Positions 14,961 to 25,082 of a stretch of 26,182 nt of DNA are shown piece by piece; position 1 is the first letter of the stretch; the number at the start of each line of letters is the position of its first letter. Under the pieces are notes generated by a model. The model did not search any database. It saw only the letters and a program-made list of their open reading frames with translations, and had not been told where the DNA came from. A program made the translations under genes and the position numbers. The DNA comes from G039029935 sp039029935 (lineage in GTDB: Bacteria > Chloroflexota > Anaerolineae > Caldilineales > Caldilineaceae). The DNA lies in the NCBI GenBank assembly GCA_039029935.1, contig JBCCFC010000012.1:1-26182 (forward strand). The letters are read 5' to 3'.

Positions 14961-17900
14961 CTATCGCGTAACCAGTGGTAAGAAGAGTGAGTACTCATCA
15001 GTACCACCGCTACCAGGACCTGGGTCATCGATAGCAGGACCAGAGCCTTTCACATCGGCTGGACCGTAGGTGTTCACAGTGCCATCAATTTCTGTTTCTC
15101 GCAACCAGTAGGTGTAGGTGACGCCAGGCAGAGCACTGGTATCAACAAACGAGTATTCAGAACCAAAGATGCTTTCACCGTTAATGACAACACCTTCAGA
15201 GACATGCGCTGAGTCAGCCTCTGAGAACTCAGCTGCATTGCCTGTCACACGATACAGGTCAAAGCCCAGCGTATTGATTTCCGCACCTGTCACCCAGCGG
15301 ACTTCAACCGTGCCATCTGGCAACAGACGAGTGGTAAAGCTCAACAACTCAATCGCTGTTGGATTACCCACACCACCGAGGCGGAAGTCCGTCAGTTCTT
15401 CTTCCTCGTTGTCCAGCGGATCCGTATCCGGAACGCTGCTTGTGATGCTTACCGTATTGATGATCTGCGCACCGGCCAAACTTGGGTCAGTGTCAACCTC
15501 AAAAACAATCTCGCCAGATTCACCAACCGCCAAGAATGGAATCTCCCAACGGATAATCATTGGTTGATTTGGCAACCATGAAACAGTTGGGTTGCCAATG
15601 TCTGGGTCAGAGCTAATCATGTTGTTAAAGAGTACGCCATCTGGCAGTACATCCTCAATCACAACATCCGTTGCATCAGACGGTCCAGCATTGCTGTAGA
15701 CGATGGTGTAGAAGAGCTCCTGGCCTGCATCGGCAGGGTCTTCACTATCGGTCTTTTCAACGCTGAGGTCCGCACCCACACCAATGTAGTGGCTGACATC
15801 ATCATCCTCGACAAACTCACCAGAGAGTCCCTCAACAAAGCCCTGAACGGTAACTTCGTTGCGGTACTGACCTTCGGTTGCGACGCCGTTGACGGTACAC
15901 GTCATGGTATCGCCGACAATCAGTAGTTCAACCTGAGCGTCTGGACAACTGCTGGTGATGTTACCGAGTTGGTCATCAACCACCTGGATGTCAATCAGAT
16001 TGACATTACCGACGTTGGTGACAACGTATTCCCAGACCACTGGATCACCGACTGGAATCGCTGGTCCGGTTGGCTCGTCTGCATCTTCACCATTGGTTGA
16101 TTTCTCAACGACGATACCTGGGTCGAGCGGCTCGAAGCCAGCGTCAACGGTCAGGTTATCTTCACCTGGTCCCAGTGTGATGGTGTCTGTGTTGCCAGAG
16201 CTGTTGATGTCACTGTCAACGGTGTCATCACCACCTTGGTCCTGTGGACTTGTCTGGAAGCCCAACGGAATCTCGACGGAGACTTGATAGTCGCCTTGGA
16301 GCAGGTTGTCAAAGAGATACTGTCCACCATCGGTTGTGACGGTTTCGGTGATAAAGTTGCCGTTGCCATCAAGCAATGTGACCTTCACATCGTCAATACC
16401 TGGCTCACCTGGGTCTTGGATACCATCGCCATCGGTGTCACTCCAAACGAAGTCACCGATAGAACCGAGGCCGCCAACACCTGCATCTACATCGTCACGG
16501 TCTTCACCAGAGCCAACTGTGATTGGCGCTGTTTGACCTGTCGTTGGGTCTGGGTCGCTGTCCAGATTGTCGTCGCCGCCCTGATCTTGTGGGCTAAAGA
16601 CGAAGCCATTTGGTGCTTCAAACTCAACGATGTATGTGCCCGGGAAGACTGGGAAGTTGTAGTTGCCGTTTTCATCTGTAGTTGTGGTAGCAATCTGGTT
16701 GCCATCCTCGTCCAACAGATTGACGACGACATCTGGAACACCCTCTTCGCCCCCTGGTTGACCAACATTGTCTTGGATACCATCATTGTCTTCATCCAGG
16801 AACACAGTGTCACCGATTGAGCCTGGGCGAATCACGCCCGCATCAATCGTGTCATTGTCTGTGCCCGAAGGAATCAGTACAGCCTGCGTTGTACCAAAGT
16901 CTGGTCCAGACAGTGGGTTGGCATCGCTGTCAACCGTGTCATCTGCGCCAGCATCCTGCTCAGTAAACTCGAAGCCTGTTGGCTGTTCAAACTGCACGTA
17001 GTATTCACCTGGGTGCAAGCCTGAGAAGCCATAGAGTCCGTTGCTATCCGTGTTGGTTGTGCCAACCGGTGTGACAACGCCTGTCTCAAAGAGTGTGACT
17101 TCGACATCAGCAATGCCTGGTTCCCCAGCATCCTGGACACCATCTGCGTCAAGGTCTTCCCAAACAAAGTTACCGACACTGACGAAGCGGATGATACCCG
17201 CATCAACGGTCAAGTTGGTTTCAGAGAGACCGAGTGTAATCACGTCGGTTTCGCCCTGGTTTGGACCCGCTGTTGGGTCAGCATCGCTGTCAACCGTGTC
17301 ATCGACACCCTGATCTTGGTCCGTGAAGTCATCATAGCCATCTGGCAGGACGAAGCGAACCTTGTAGTCATCTGGAATCAGACCTGTGAACAGGTATTCA
17401 CCATCAGCGTCTGTAGTGGTGGTTTGTAGCACTGTGCCGTCTGGCGACAACAGTTGCACTGTCACGCCTTCTACACCTGGCTCACCGCCATCCTGAATGC
17501 CATTACCGTTGAGGTCTTCCCAAACCACATCACCGAGTGTCGCTGGTTTACTCTGCAAGAAGTTGTAGAGTCCGGCGTCAATGGTGTCATCAAATTCACC
17601 TGGGTCAAGAATCACGACATCAGAGCGACCACTGGATGGGTTGGCATCACTGTCAACCGTATCGTCGTTGCCGACATCTTTGAGCGTGACAAATACTTGA
17701 TCCTCTGGTGGGACAAATTCAACACGGAAGCCTGTGTCTGATGGGACGCCTACGAATTGGTAGTAGCCCGCATCGGTCTCAACCTCTGGCGTGTTTGGAT
17801 TGTCCGCGCTGGTGACGGTTGTGTCTACAACGTTACCAACCAAGTCGAGCAAGTTGACCTGAATACCCGTGATGCCCGGGTCTTCTGGGTCTTGGATACC

Positions 17901-20900
17901 ATCTTGGGTGAGGTCGTTGAACACGAAGTCACCAATGGTTCCGTTGTCCGGATCAGTAATGTACCATGCTGGGTCTTGGTCAGTGCCCACACCAAGGATG
18001 GTGACTGTACCGATATTCTGCTTACCATCTGGTTCGTCGCCTGCTGCGCTGATGATGGTACATTCGCTGCTACCACCGACAGGGATGATTGTGGGCAGAC
18101 CACAAATCGCTGTCAATGGACCAAAGACATCATCATCCAACGTGCTCCACTCGATGGCAGAGTCGCCTGTGTTGGTGACTTTGTACTTAAAGCGCAGGAA
18201 GTTACTTGGGTGTGCCTGAACAGCATCGCCGAGCGTATCTGCTTCCTTGCCTTCGATGAATTTCTCGAATTCAAAGGCACGGTTGCCCGCGTCTACGAGA
18301 CCAGCATCCACATCTTCAACCTCATCGCCTGGTGCAACGGTGATTGGGTCAGTTTCGCCTGTTGGGTCAACGTCGCTATCAACCGTATCGTCGCCGCCTT
18401 CGTCCTGTGGACTAAAGACTTGGTCTGCTGGTGGCTCTACCTGAACGGTGTATGTGCCTGGCGCAACATTATCAAACTCATATGCACCCGTCGGGTCAGT
18501 TGTGGTTGTGTCCTCAATGTTGCCATCTTCATCAAGCAAGTTGACTGTTACACCACCAACACCTGGATCAACGCCATCCTGAATACCATCTTCGTCCAGG
18601 TCATCGAAGACCTCACCGCTGATGGTGGCTGTGGCTGGCAGCAGACCTGCGTCAACAGTCTCATCAGTCTCACCTGGGTCAAGCGTGATTGGAGCGGTCA
18701 ATCCAGTTGTTGGATTGGCATCGCTGTCAACCGTATCGTCACCACCCTGATCCTGCGCTGTAAAGTCGCGGCCTGGTGGGGCGACGAATTCAACAATGTA
18801 GGTTTCATTCGGGTTCAGCCCCGTGAAGCTGTAGTTACCATTGGCGTCCGTTGTTGTGCTGCCAACCGGATCGGCTGGGTTGCCATTGTCGTCGGCAGTC
18901 CAGAGATTGACATCTACACCCGGTACACCTGGCTCGCCTTCGTCCTGGATACCATCTTCATCGGTATCTTCCCAAACCGTGTCGCCCAAGAATGCCTTGA
19001 CGGGCAAAAGACCTGCGTCAACCGTATCATCGTCCTCACCTGGGTCCAAGTCGATTGGATCGGTGCGGCCTGTGGTTGGGTCAACATCGCTGTCAACGGT
19101 GTCGTCTTGTGGTACGCCAGCATCCTGTGGACTGATGTCACGGCCTACTGGTGGCACAACCTCGATGATATAATCCTCATCTGGGTCGAGACCTGGGAAG
19201 AGATACTGCCCGTTACCATCGGTCTGTGTCGTGTCAAGCTGGTTGCCATTGACATCCAACAAGTTGACTGTGACGCCTGGAATACCTGGCTCGCCAACAT
19301 CACGGACACCATCTTCGTTCTGGTCATCGAAGACCAAATCGCCAATAGAAGCGCGGGCAGGAATCAGACCTGCATCGACATCATCCTTCTCTTCGCCTGG
19401 TGAAACGCTAAATGGTGCTGTGTCACCGTTTGGTGCAGGATCGCTGTCATTTGTGCCGTCACCCTGATTTTGTGGCGAGAAGTCTTTGTCGGCTGGTGCA
19501 GAGAACTGGACCAGATAACTGTTGCCTGGTTCGGCTGGAACATCGGTGAATTCATATGAACCATCTGGTGCAGTGGTTGTGGTGTCTTGTTGTGAAATTG
19601 GTGTGCCATCTGGCGCAACAATCCACAGTGTAACATCAACACCGCCGATGCCTGGTTCATTTGGATCCTGAATACCATCTTCGTTTTGGTCATCCCACAC
19701 AAAGTCACCAATCGTGGCAACGGCTGGCAGGATACCTGCGTCGATGGTTGGATCATTCTCACCTGGGTCTAGGTCAACCAAATCACTGATGCCTGTGGTT
19801 GTGTCGGCATCGCTGTCAACTGTGTCGTCTCCACCAGCGTTCTGCGTGGTGAAGTCACGACCTGTTGGCGCAACGAACTGCACAACATAGTCCTCACGTG
19901 GGTCTAGCCCAGTGAATTCATAGACACCTGCGCCGTTGGTGGTTGTGCTGCCAATCTGCGCATTTGGTGTGCCATCTGGGTTTGCGGTCCACAGGTTGAC
20001 TGTGACACCTTCAATACCCGGCTCACCATCATCTTGGATACCGTCTTTGTCGGTATCTTCCCAAACCTTGTCACCCAAGGAAGCCTTGACGATGACCAAA
20101 CCAGCGTCTACGTCTGGGTTGTTCTCGTTGTCAGCCAACGTGACTGGTGCAGTTTCACCATTGGCATCTGGGTCACTGTCTACCGTGTCGTCGCCACCCG
20201 CATCCTGCGTGGTGAAGTCAAAGCCTGCTGGCTTGACAAAGAAGACCGTGTATGTGCCTGACGCCAAATCGGTAAATTCATAGCGACCATTTTCGTCGGT
20301 TGTGGTTGAACCAGCAGGCATGCCATCGCTGTCAACCAGATTGACGGTCACGCCCTCAACACCTGGCTCGCCATCATCTTGGATACCATCTTCGTCCAAG
20401 TCTTCCCAGACAAAGTTACCGATGCTAGAGATTGGCTCAATCACGTCCACAAACGCAGAGTCTGTGTCGCTGACTGGGTTACCCAATGGGTCGTCGCCAG
20501 TGGCTGTGACTGTGTTGGTTGTGTCCTCATTGATTGGCGTTGTACATGTGTATTGCCATGTTTCGCCCACATCCAAGCTGCCATTTTCATTGGTGTCGCC
20601 CACATTATTGCCATTGCCGTCCTCGACAGGCGTTACTGGTGAACAGACATCATCGGTCAACTGTACGTTATCCAGCGGGTCCTCACCATTGTTGGTGACA
20701 TCGTATGTGTAGGTGACATCTGTACCTGGATCAACCGTTGTCTGGTCTGGTGTGACCTCAACGTCGATACCTGGGTTAATCACGTCTACAAAGGCTGTGT
20801 CATCATCTGTAACGGTGTTATTCAGTGGGTCATCGCCAGTAACAGTCGCTGTGTTGGTGGTGTCCTCATTGATCGGTGTTGTACAGGTGTAAACCCATGT

Positions 20901-23900
20901 TTCATCCAAGTCGAGTTCGCCATCATTGTCTGTATCGCCAGAGACAAAGGTCACTGGTGAACAGGTGTCATCGGTCAACTGTACGTTGTCCAGTGGTGTG
21001 TCACCTGTGTTAACCACTTCGTAGGTATAGGTGACATCATCGCCTGGGTTGACAACATTCTGGTCTGGTGTGACATCTACGCTGATACCTGGGTCAATGG
21101 TGTCAACGTCTAACATGTCTTTATCTTCCATTGGGTTGCCCAATGGGTCTTCACCACGAACGGTGACAGTGTTGGTTGTGTCTTGTGAGAGCGTGGTTGT
21201 ACAGGTGTAGTTCCATATCTCGTCTACATCCAAGTTGCCATCGTTGTTGGTGTCGCCAGAGACAAAGGTCACTGGTGAACAAGTGTCGTCCGTCACAACA
21301 ACGTTGCTGATTGGCACATCACCTGTGTTCTCAACCGCATAGCTGTAGGTGACATCGCCACCCGCTGAAATCTGTGTGGCATCAGCAGTCTTTTCAACGT
21401 TGTAGTCTGGATTAATGACATCGACAAAGGCGTTGTCTTCATCCGTGACAGGGTTGCCCAACGAATCATCGCTGTCAACATCGGCTGTATTTGGCGTATC
21501 CTCATTGATAGTGGCTGTACATGTGTAAATCCACGTCTCGTTGAGGTCCAGAATACCGTCGTTGTTGTCATCGCCAGAGACAAAGGTCACTGGGGAACAA
21601 CGGTCATCGGTCACGACAACATTGCTCAGTGGGTCATCACCCTCGTTGGTCACTTGATAGGTGTACTCAACATCCGTACCTGCCAGTACAACTGGTTGGT
21701 CTGGCTGAACCGTGATTTGGATAGCTGGGTCGATGATATCGACATCTTCCATATCCTCATCAGAAACTGGATCGCCACCATCTGGATCACCAGTCGCCCG
21801 AACGGTGTTATGGGTATCGTCCTGCAAGGCTACCTGACAGGTGTAAATCCATGTCTCGCCAACATCCAATACATTGTCGTTGTTATCATCGCCACTCTGC
21901 AATGTCAACGGTGCACAGTGATCATCCACAACGCTGACGTTGCGAATTGGTGTGTCACCTGAGTTCGAGACTTCGTACGTGTAGATGATGGTATCGCCAA
22001 CATAGGCAACCAACGTGCTAGCAGACTTGTCTACTTCGATACCTGGGTTGACAACATCGACAAAGGCGGCGTCGTCATCGCTCACTGTACCATCCAGCGG
22101 GTCATCACCTGTGACAGTTGCCACGTTGGTGGTGTCCTCATTGATGGTTGTGGTACAGGTGTACACCCATGTTTCGTCCAGATCAAGAATATTATCGTTG
22201 TTGGTGTCGCCAGAGACAAAGGTCACAGGGCTACATACATCGTCGCTCAACTGAACGTTATCCAGTGGGACATCGCCTTCGTTGGTGACATTGTAGGTAT
22301 AGGTGACATCGGTTCCTGGTGGAACTGTCGTTTGGTCTGGTGTAACCTCGACCATGATACCTGGGTCAATGGTATCAACATCTGCTGTGTCCGTATCCTG
22401 AACTGGATCCCCATTTGGATCAAGACCAGCAGCCGTTGCGGTGTTGGTTGTGTCGTTGTTCAATGTTGTTGAACAGGTGTATGTCCATGTTTCATCGACA
22501 TCCAAAATACCATCGTTGTTGGTGTCGCCGCTGACAAAGGTGATGTTGGTACAAACATTGTCGTTCAACGTTACATTGTCCAGTGGCACGTTACCATCGT
22601 TGTCAACGGTATACGTGTACGTGACATCATCACCAGAATAAATCAGTGGATTGTCTACAACAACGGTGACATCAATGCTTGGGTCATTTTGGAAAATACC
22701 CGCATCCCATGAGTCATCCACGCCATCGCCAGAGACCAATGTAATCACAGTGGTCTGACCTGTGGTTGGGTCTGGGTCACTGTCAACATTGTCATCACCA
22801 CCCTGATCCTGCGGGCTAAATTGGAAGCCGTTGGGCAGGATAAATTCGATGATGTAGTCGCCTGGTGGAATGTTCAGGAAGTTATAGAAACCTCCATCAA
22901 TTGTGGTTGTGGTGTCGTTGTATGGATTGCCGTTTGTGCCAATCAGGTTAACGGTCACACCGTCTACACCAAATTCACCAGTATCCGCTGGTGGGTCCTG
23001 AATACCATCCGTGTCCAAGTCGTTCCAGACAAAGTTACCAACACCGACTGGGCGATAGTAACCAACGTCAATCGTTGGGTCATTTTCGCCTGGTGAGAGG
23101 TTGACCAACTGTGTTTGGCTCTCGCCTGGTGTACCCAAGTTCTGGGCATCACTGTCAACCGCATCATCCGCACCCTGATTTGGCAATGTCAACGCAAAGC
23201 CACTTGGGTCGGTGAAGATCAGATAGTAGTCACCGGGCAGCAGGTTGTCAAAGCTATATGCGCCATTTGCATCTGTTGTTGTGGTGCTACCGCCTGGTCC
23301 TGGTGGGTCAACTGGATTGTTGTTGATGTCAAAGAGTTGGACTGAAACACCCTCAATGCCTGGTTCACCATTGTCCTGAATGCCATTACCATTGAGGTCA
23401 TGCCATACAAAGTCACCAAGGCTGGCAAGAATGCCTGTACCGTCAACACCTGCATCCCATGTGCGATCTGTTTCGCCCGATGAGAGATTGATGTTGGGTG
23501 TACGACCATTTGGATCGACATCGCTGTCCACCGCATCGTCGCTGCCTGCATCCTGTGTTGTAAAGGTCGTGAAGTTGGTGTTTGTTGTCAGATCAAAGAC
23601 AAGATAGTAGTCACCTGGAGCCAAGTTGTCAAACAGATAGAAACCAGAGGCATCCGTGGTCATTGTACCGACCACACTGTTGTCGTTGGCATTATGAAGC
23701 GTCACCACAACATTTGGCAGTGGTGGTTCAAAGGCTTCTTGGATACCATTCAAGTTGACATCAATCCACGTATAGTCGCCCAAAGCAGCTGGGTTGTAGC
23801 CAAAGTAGTTGCTTGGGTCCTGTTGGGTCAATGTCTCACCAACAGACTCGCCTGTTGCAGTTGCCACATTGGTGTATTGCCCATTCGTTGCAGTACCCTG

Positions 23901-25082
23901 AACTTCACAAGTGACGCCAACGTCAACATTGCTCTGTCCTGGTGTCAACTGTGGAATCGTACAAACGGTGATGTCATCGGCTGTATTACCTGGTGTACCA
24001 TTGTCGTCTGTTACAACGATGTTGGTGATGAGTTGTCCACCTGTGTTACGCAAGAAGTAGCTCCACACAACGTTGTTACCGATTGGAATCAATACGCCCG
24101 GTGCATCATCTGCGTCAACACCGTTGGTTGCTTTTTCAATCGCCAAGAAAGATGGTGCGGTCAGACAATCCAATGCTTCGATGTCGCTCATGCGTGAGGT
24201 AAACTCACCAATGAGTTCAACAACAGCAGTCGTTTTGTCAATGCGCCAGAGAACATTACGTCCATTGGCCCAGTCTTTACCCGTGCTACCATACAGTTGA
24301 CCATCATTAAAGAACGCCAAACCTTCCATATCGGAAATCTGCTCACCCGTATCTTGACGAGTGAATTTACCGACAGTGGTCGTGTTGCCATTAGATGGAT
24401 CAATAATTGCCAAGTTACTTGGGCCACCACCTTGGTTTTGGATGGCATAGAATGTGCCCCAAATTGGGTCAATCGCCAAGTCATCCAAGTCACCAAGCCC
24501 TTCTTGAAGCTGGACGTTGGTTGGTCCTGTCAGCACAGCACCCGTTGCTGGGTCCAGCTCAAGCAATTGATCAGCAGTGGTGCCACTGTTGCGCTCTGTA
24601 CCCCACAGTCTTCCTGTGGTTGGGTCAAAGCTCAGACCATCAATGTCAGTGACGCTGCTGTCGCTGGCGCCTGCATCGCCGATGGCAGTGAATAGGCCCG
24701 TCAACAAATTGACTGTACCTAGCGTATCACCGTCTGTGGCATAGAGTGTTGTACCACCTGGACGGAACGACATTGCTTCAATAAAGTTCGTTCCTGTGTT
24801 GGGTGGTTCACCTGTAACAGGATTGGTGTTACCTGTCACACGGTTGAGAAAACCAAGGGTGTCCTCGGCATTCCCATCCCTCACCTCTGTTCCATCTAGT
24901 TGGAAATAGCCATCTGAAATGGCGAAACAAAGGTCTGGATTGCCTACCAAGACTTCGTTTTCTTGGGCATGAGCGGTTGTGTAGGCAAAGTTTGGTGCAA
25001 TTGATACTGCTATCATCAGCAACATCAATGCCCACCTTGTGCCAACGCTGCTGCCAAGCAAACGTTGTTTGTTTTGGTGCAT
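14961..25082 (-). CDS. Giant exported SdrD-B / DUF7507 / DUF11 repeat protein (3373 aa)
   Basis: Probable surface fibre or adhesin. The start chosen is ATG 25082, with GGAGG 8 bp upstream; an ATG 15 bp earlier overlaps that site and is unlikely. Domain order, approximate residues: signal peptide (cleavage after AHA, 39); propeller-like region with repeated ID-x-LSFDPTTGRLWG-type blades (45-310); a DUF7507-like module (311-430); three SdrD-B domains (432-800); seven tandem ~107-aa two-cysteine repeats (803-1551); six SdrD-B domains (1552-2266); an Ig-like module (2266-2385); five SdrD-B domains (2385-2985); DUF7507 (2986-3100); DUF11 (3103-3235); an Fn3-like domain; a Gly/Pro linker; tail SLFLPLVTR. 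It is extremely rich in Asp and poor in Lys and Arg. SdrD-B domains of staphylococci bind calcium through EF-hand-like loops, and such loops recur here. No LPXTG anchor and no C-terminal membrane helix are present. Confidence 0.92.
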   Translation of the reverse strand: MHQNKQRLLGSSVGTRWALMLLMIAVSIAPNFAYTTAHAQENEVLVGNPDLCFAISDGYFQLDGTEVRDGNAEDTLGFLNRVTGNTNPVTGEPPNTGTNFIEAMSFRPGGTTLYATDGDTLGTVNLLTGLFTAIGDAGASDSSVTDIDGLSFDPTTGRLWGTERNSGTTADQLLELDPATGAVLTGPTNVQLQEGLGDLDDLAIDPIWGTFYAIQNQGGGPSNLAIIDPSNGNTTTVGKFTRQDTGEQISDMEGLAFFNDGQLYGSTGKDWANGRNVLWRIDKTTAVVELIGEFTSRMSDIEALDCLTAPSFLAIEKATNGVDADDAPGVLIPIGNNVVWSYFLRNTGGQLITNIVVTDDNGTPGNTADDITVCTIPQLTPGQSNVDVGVTCEVQGTATNGQYTNVATATGESVGETLTQQDPSNYFGYNPAALGDYTWIDVNLNGIQEAFEPPLPNVVVTLHNANDNSVVGTMTTDASGFYLFDNLAPGDYYLVFDLTTNTNFTTFTTQDAGSDDAVDSDVDPNGRTPNINLSSGETDRTWDAGVDGTGILASLGDFVWHDLNGNGIQDNGEPGIEGVSVQLFDINNNPVDPPGPGGSTTTTDANGAYSFDNLLPGDYYLIFTDPSGFALTLPNQGADDAVDSDAQNLGTPGESQTQLVNLSPGENDPTIDVGYYRPVGVGNFVWNDLDTDGIQDPPADTGEFGVDGVTVNLIGTNGNPYNDTTTTIDGGFYNFLNIPPGDYIIEFILPNGFQFSPQDQGGDDNVDSDPDPTTGQTTVITLVSGDGVDDSWDAGIFQNDPSIDVTVVVDNPLIYSGDDVTYTYTVDNDGNVPLDNVTLNDNVCTNITFVSGDTNNDGILDVDETWTYTCSTTLNNDTTNTATAAGLDPNGDPVQDTDTADVDTIDPGIMVEVTPDQTTVPPGTDVTYTYNVTNEGDVPLDNVQLSDDVCSPVTFVSGDTNNDNILDLDETWVYTCTTTINEDTTNVATVTGDDPLDGTVSDDDAAFVDVVNPGIEVDKSASTLVAYVGDTIIYTYEVSNSGDTPIRNVSVVDDHCAPLTLQSGDDNNDNVLDVGETWIYTCQVALQDDTHNTVRATGDPDGGDPVSDEDMEDVDIIDPAIQITVQPDQPVVLAGTDVEYTYQVTNEGDDPLSNVVVTDDRCSPVTFVSGDDNNDGILDLNETWIYTCTATINEDTPNTADVDSDDSLGNPVTDEDNAFVDVINPDYNVEKTADATQISAGGDVTYSYAVENTGDVPISNVVVTDDTCSPVTFVSGDTNNDGNLDVDEIWNYTCTTTLSQDTTNTVTVRGEDPLGNPMEDKDMLDVDTIDPGISVDVTPDQNVVNPGDDVTYTYEVVNTGDTPLDNVQLTDDTCSPVTFVSGDTDNDGELDLDETWVYTCTTPINEDTTNTATVTGDDPLNNTVTDDDTAFVDVINPGIDVEVTPDQTTVDPGTDVTYTYDVTNNGEDPLDNVQLTDDVCSPVTPVEDGNGNNVGDTNENGSLDVGETWQYTCTTPINEDTTNTVTATGDDPLGNPVSDTDSAFVDVIEPISSIGNFVWEDLDEDGIQDDGEPGVEGVTVNLVDSDGMPAGSTTTDENGRYEFTDLASGTYTVFFVKPAGFDFTTQDAGGDDTVDSDPDANGETAPVTLADNENNPDVDAGLVIVKASLGDKVWEDTDKDGIQDDGEPGIEGVTVNLWTANPDGTPNAQIGSTTTNGAGVYEFTGLDPREDYVVQFVAPTGRDFTTQNAGGDDTVDSDADTTTGISDLVDLDPGENDPTIDAGILPAVATIGDFVWDDQNEDGIQDPNEPGIGGVDVTLWIVAPDGTPISQQDTTTTAPDGSYEFTDVPAEPGNSYLVQFSAPADKDFSPQNQGDGTNDSDPAPNGDTAPFSVSPGEEKDDVDAGLIPARASIGDLVFDDQNEDGVRDVGEPGIPGVTVNLLDVNGNQLDTTQTDGNGQYLFPGLDPDEDYIIEVVPPVGRDISPQDAGVPQDDTVDSDVDPTTGRTDPIDLDPGEDDDTVDAGLLPVKAFLGDTVWEDTDEDGIQDEGEPGVPGVDVNLWTADDNGNPADPVGSTTTDANGNYSFTGLNPNETYIVEFVAPPGRDFTAQDQGGDDTVDSDANPTTGLTAPITLDPGETDETVDAGLLPATATISGEVFDDLDEDGIQDGVDPGVGGVTVNLLDEDGNIEDTTTTDPTGAYEFDNVAPGTYTVQVEPPADQVFSPQDEGGDDTVDSDVDPTGETDPITVAPGDEVEDVDAGLVDAGNRAFEFEKFIEGKEADTLGDAVQAHPSNFLRFKYKVTNTGDSAIEWSTLDDDVFGPLTAICGLPTIIPVGGSSECTIISAAGDEPDGKQNIGTVTILGVGTDQDPAWYITDPDNGTIGDFVFNDLTQDGIQDPEDPGITGIQVNLLDLVGNVVDTTVTSADNPNTPEVETDAGYYQFVGVPSDTGFRVEFVPPEDQVFVTLKDVGNDDTVDSDANPSSGRSDVVILDPGEFDDTIDAGLYNFLQSKPATLGDVVWEDLNGNGIQDGGEPGVEGVTVQLLSPDGTVLQTTTTDADGEYLFTGLIPDDYKVRFVLPDGYDDFTDQDQGVDDTVDSDADPTAGPNQGETDVITLGLSETNLTVDAGIIRFVSVGNFVWEDLDADGVQDAGEPGIADVEVTLFETGVVTPVGTTNTDSNGLYGFSGLHPGEYYVQFEQPTGFEFTEQDAGADDTVDSDANPLSGPDFGTTQAVLIPSGTDNDTIDAGVIRPGSIGDTVFLDEDNDGIQDNVGQPGGEEGVPDVVVNLLDEDGNQIATTTTDENGNYNFPVFPGTYIVEFEAPNGFVFSPQDQGGDDNLDSDPDPTTGQTAPITVGSGEDRDDVDAGVGGLGSIGDFVWSDTDGDGIQDPGEPGIDDVKVTLLDGNGNFITETVTTDGGQYLFDNLLQGDYQVSVEIPLGFQTSPQDQGGDDTVDSDINSSGNTDTITLGPGEDNLTVDAGFEPLDPGIVVEKSTNGEDADEPTGPAIPVGDPVVWEYVVTNVGNVNLIDIQVVDDQLGNITSSCPDAQVELLIVGDTMTCTVNGVATEGQYRNEVTVQGFVEGLSGEFVEDDDVSHYIGVGADLSVEKTDSEDPADAGQELFYTIVYSNAGPSDATDVVIEDVLPDGVLFNNMISSDPDIGNPTVSWLPNQPMIIRWEIPFLAVGESGEIVFEVDTDPSLAGAQIINTVSITSSVPDTDPLDNEEEELTDFRLGGVGNPTAIELLSFTTRLLPDGTVEVRWVTGAEINTLGFDLYRVTGNAAEFSEADSAHVSEGVVINGESIFGSEYSFVDTSALPGVTYTYWLRETEIDGTVNTYGPADVKGSGPAIDDPGPGSGGTDEYSLFLPLVTR
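16120..17935 (-). repeat. SdrD-B-like block 3 (5 domains)
   Basis: Five tandem units of about 120 aa within the giant gene. Each opens with (I/L/V)GDxVxxD and an acidic loop such as DLNGNGIQDGGE, has a YxF turn in the middle, and ends with a D(D/N)TVDSD segment and a VDAG strand. The period in DNA is about 360 bp. Boundaries are approximate. Confidence 0.8.
18285..20428 (-). repeat. SdrD-B-like block 2 (6 domains)
   Basis: Six tandem units of about 119 aa, the most regular block. Segments such as GGDDTVDSD and EDGIQD are repeated nearly unchanged. The near identity suggests recent duplication or recombination between units. Boundaries are approximate. Confidence 0.8.
20428..22677 (-). repeat. 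Seven tandem ~107-aa repeats with a conserved Cys pair
   Basis: Each unit reads roughly TYTYxVxNxGDxPLxNV, then DDxC(S/A)P, then an EF-hand-like loop of the DTNNDGILDVDE type, then ETWxYTC, then DTTNTATVTGDDP and DVxNPGI. All seven have one Cys before and one after the loop, so a disulfide per repeat is possible. This matches the style of DUF7507/DUF11-like surface repeats. The last unit has a longer loop. Boundaries are approximate. Confidence 0.8.
22678..23795 (-). repeat. SdrD-B-like block 1 (3 domains)
   Basis: Three diverged SdrD-B-like units. The first opens ALGDYTWIDVNLNGIQ, the second SLGDFVWHDLNGNGIQDNGE, and the third carries a short insertion after DLDTDGIQD. Boundaries are approximate. 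Confidence 0.75.

Noticed and set aside
14961..14990. Sortase LPXTG anchor at the end of the giant protein
   Set aside because: LPLVTR is not LPXTG, and it is followed by the stop with no hydrophobic helix or basic tail, so sortase anchoring is not supported.
17757..19403. Long plus-strand open frame (548 codons) and others opposite the giant gene
   Set aside because: They are antisense shadows of the repeated Asp/Gly/Thr-rich domains, whose codons rarely give stops on the other strand. They have no ribosome binding sites, and the Trp/Cys/Ile-rich composition is unlike real proteins.
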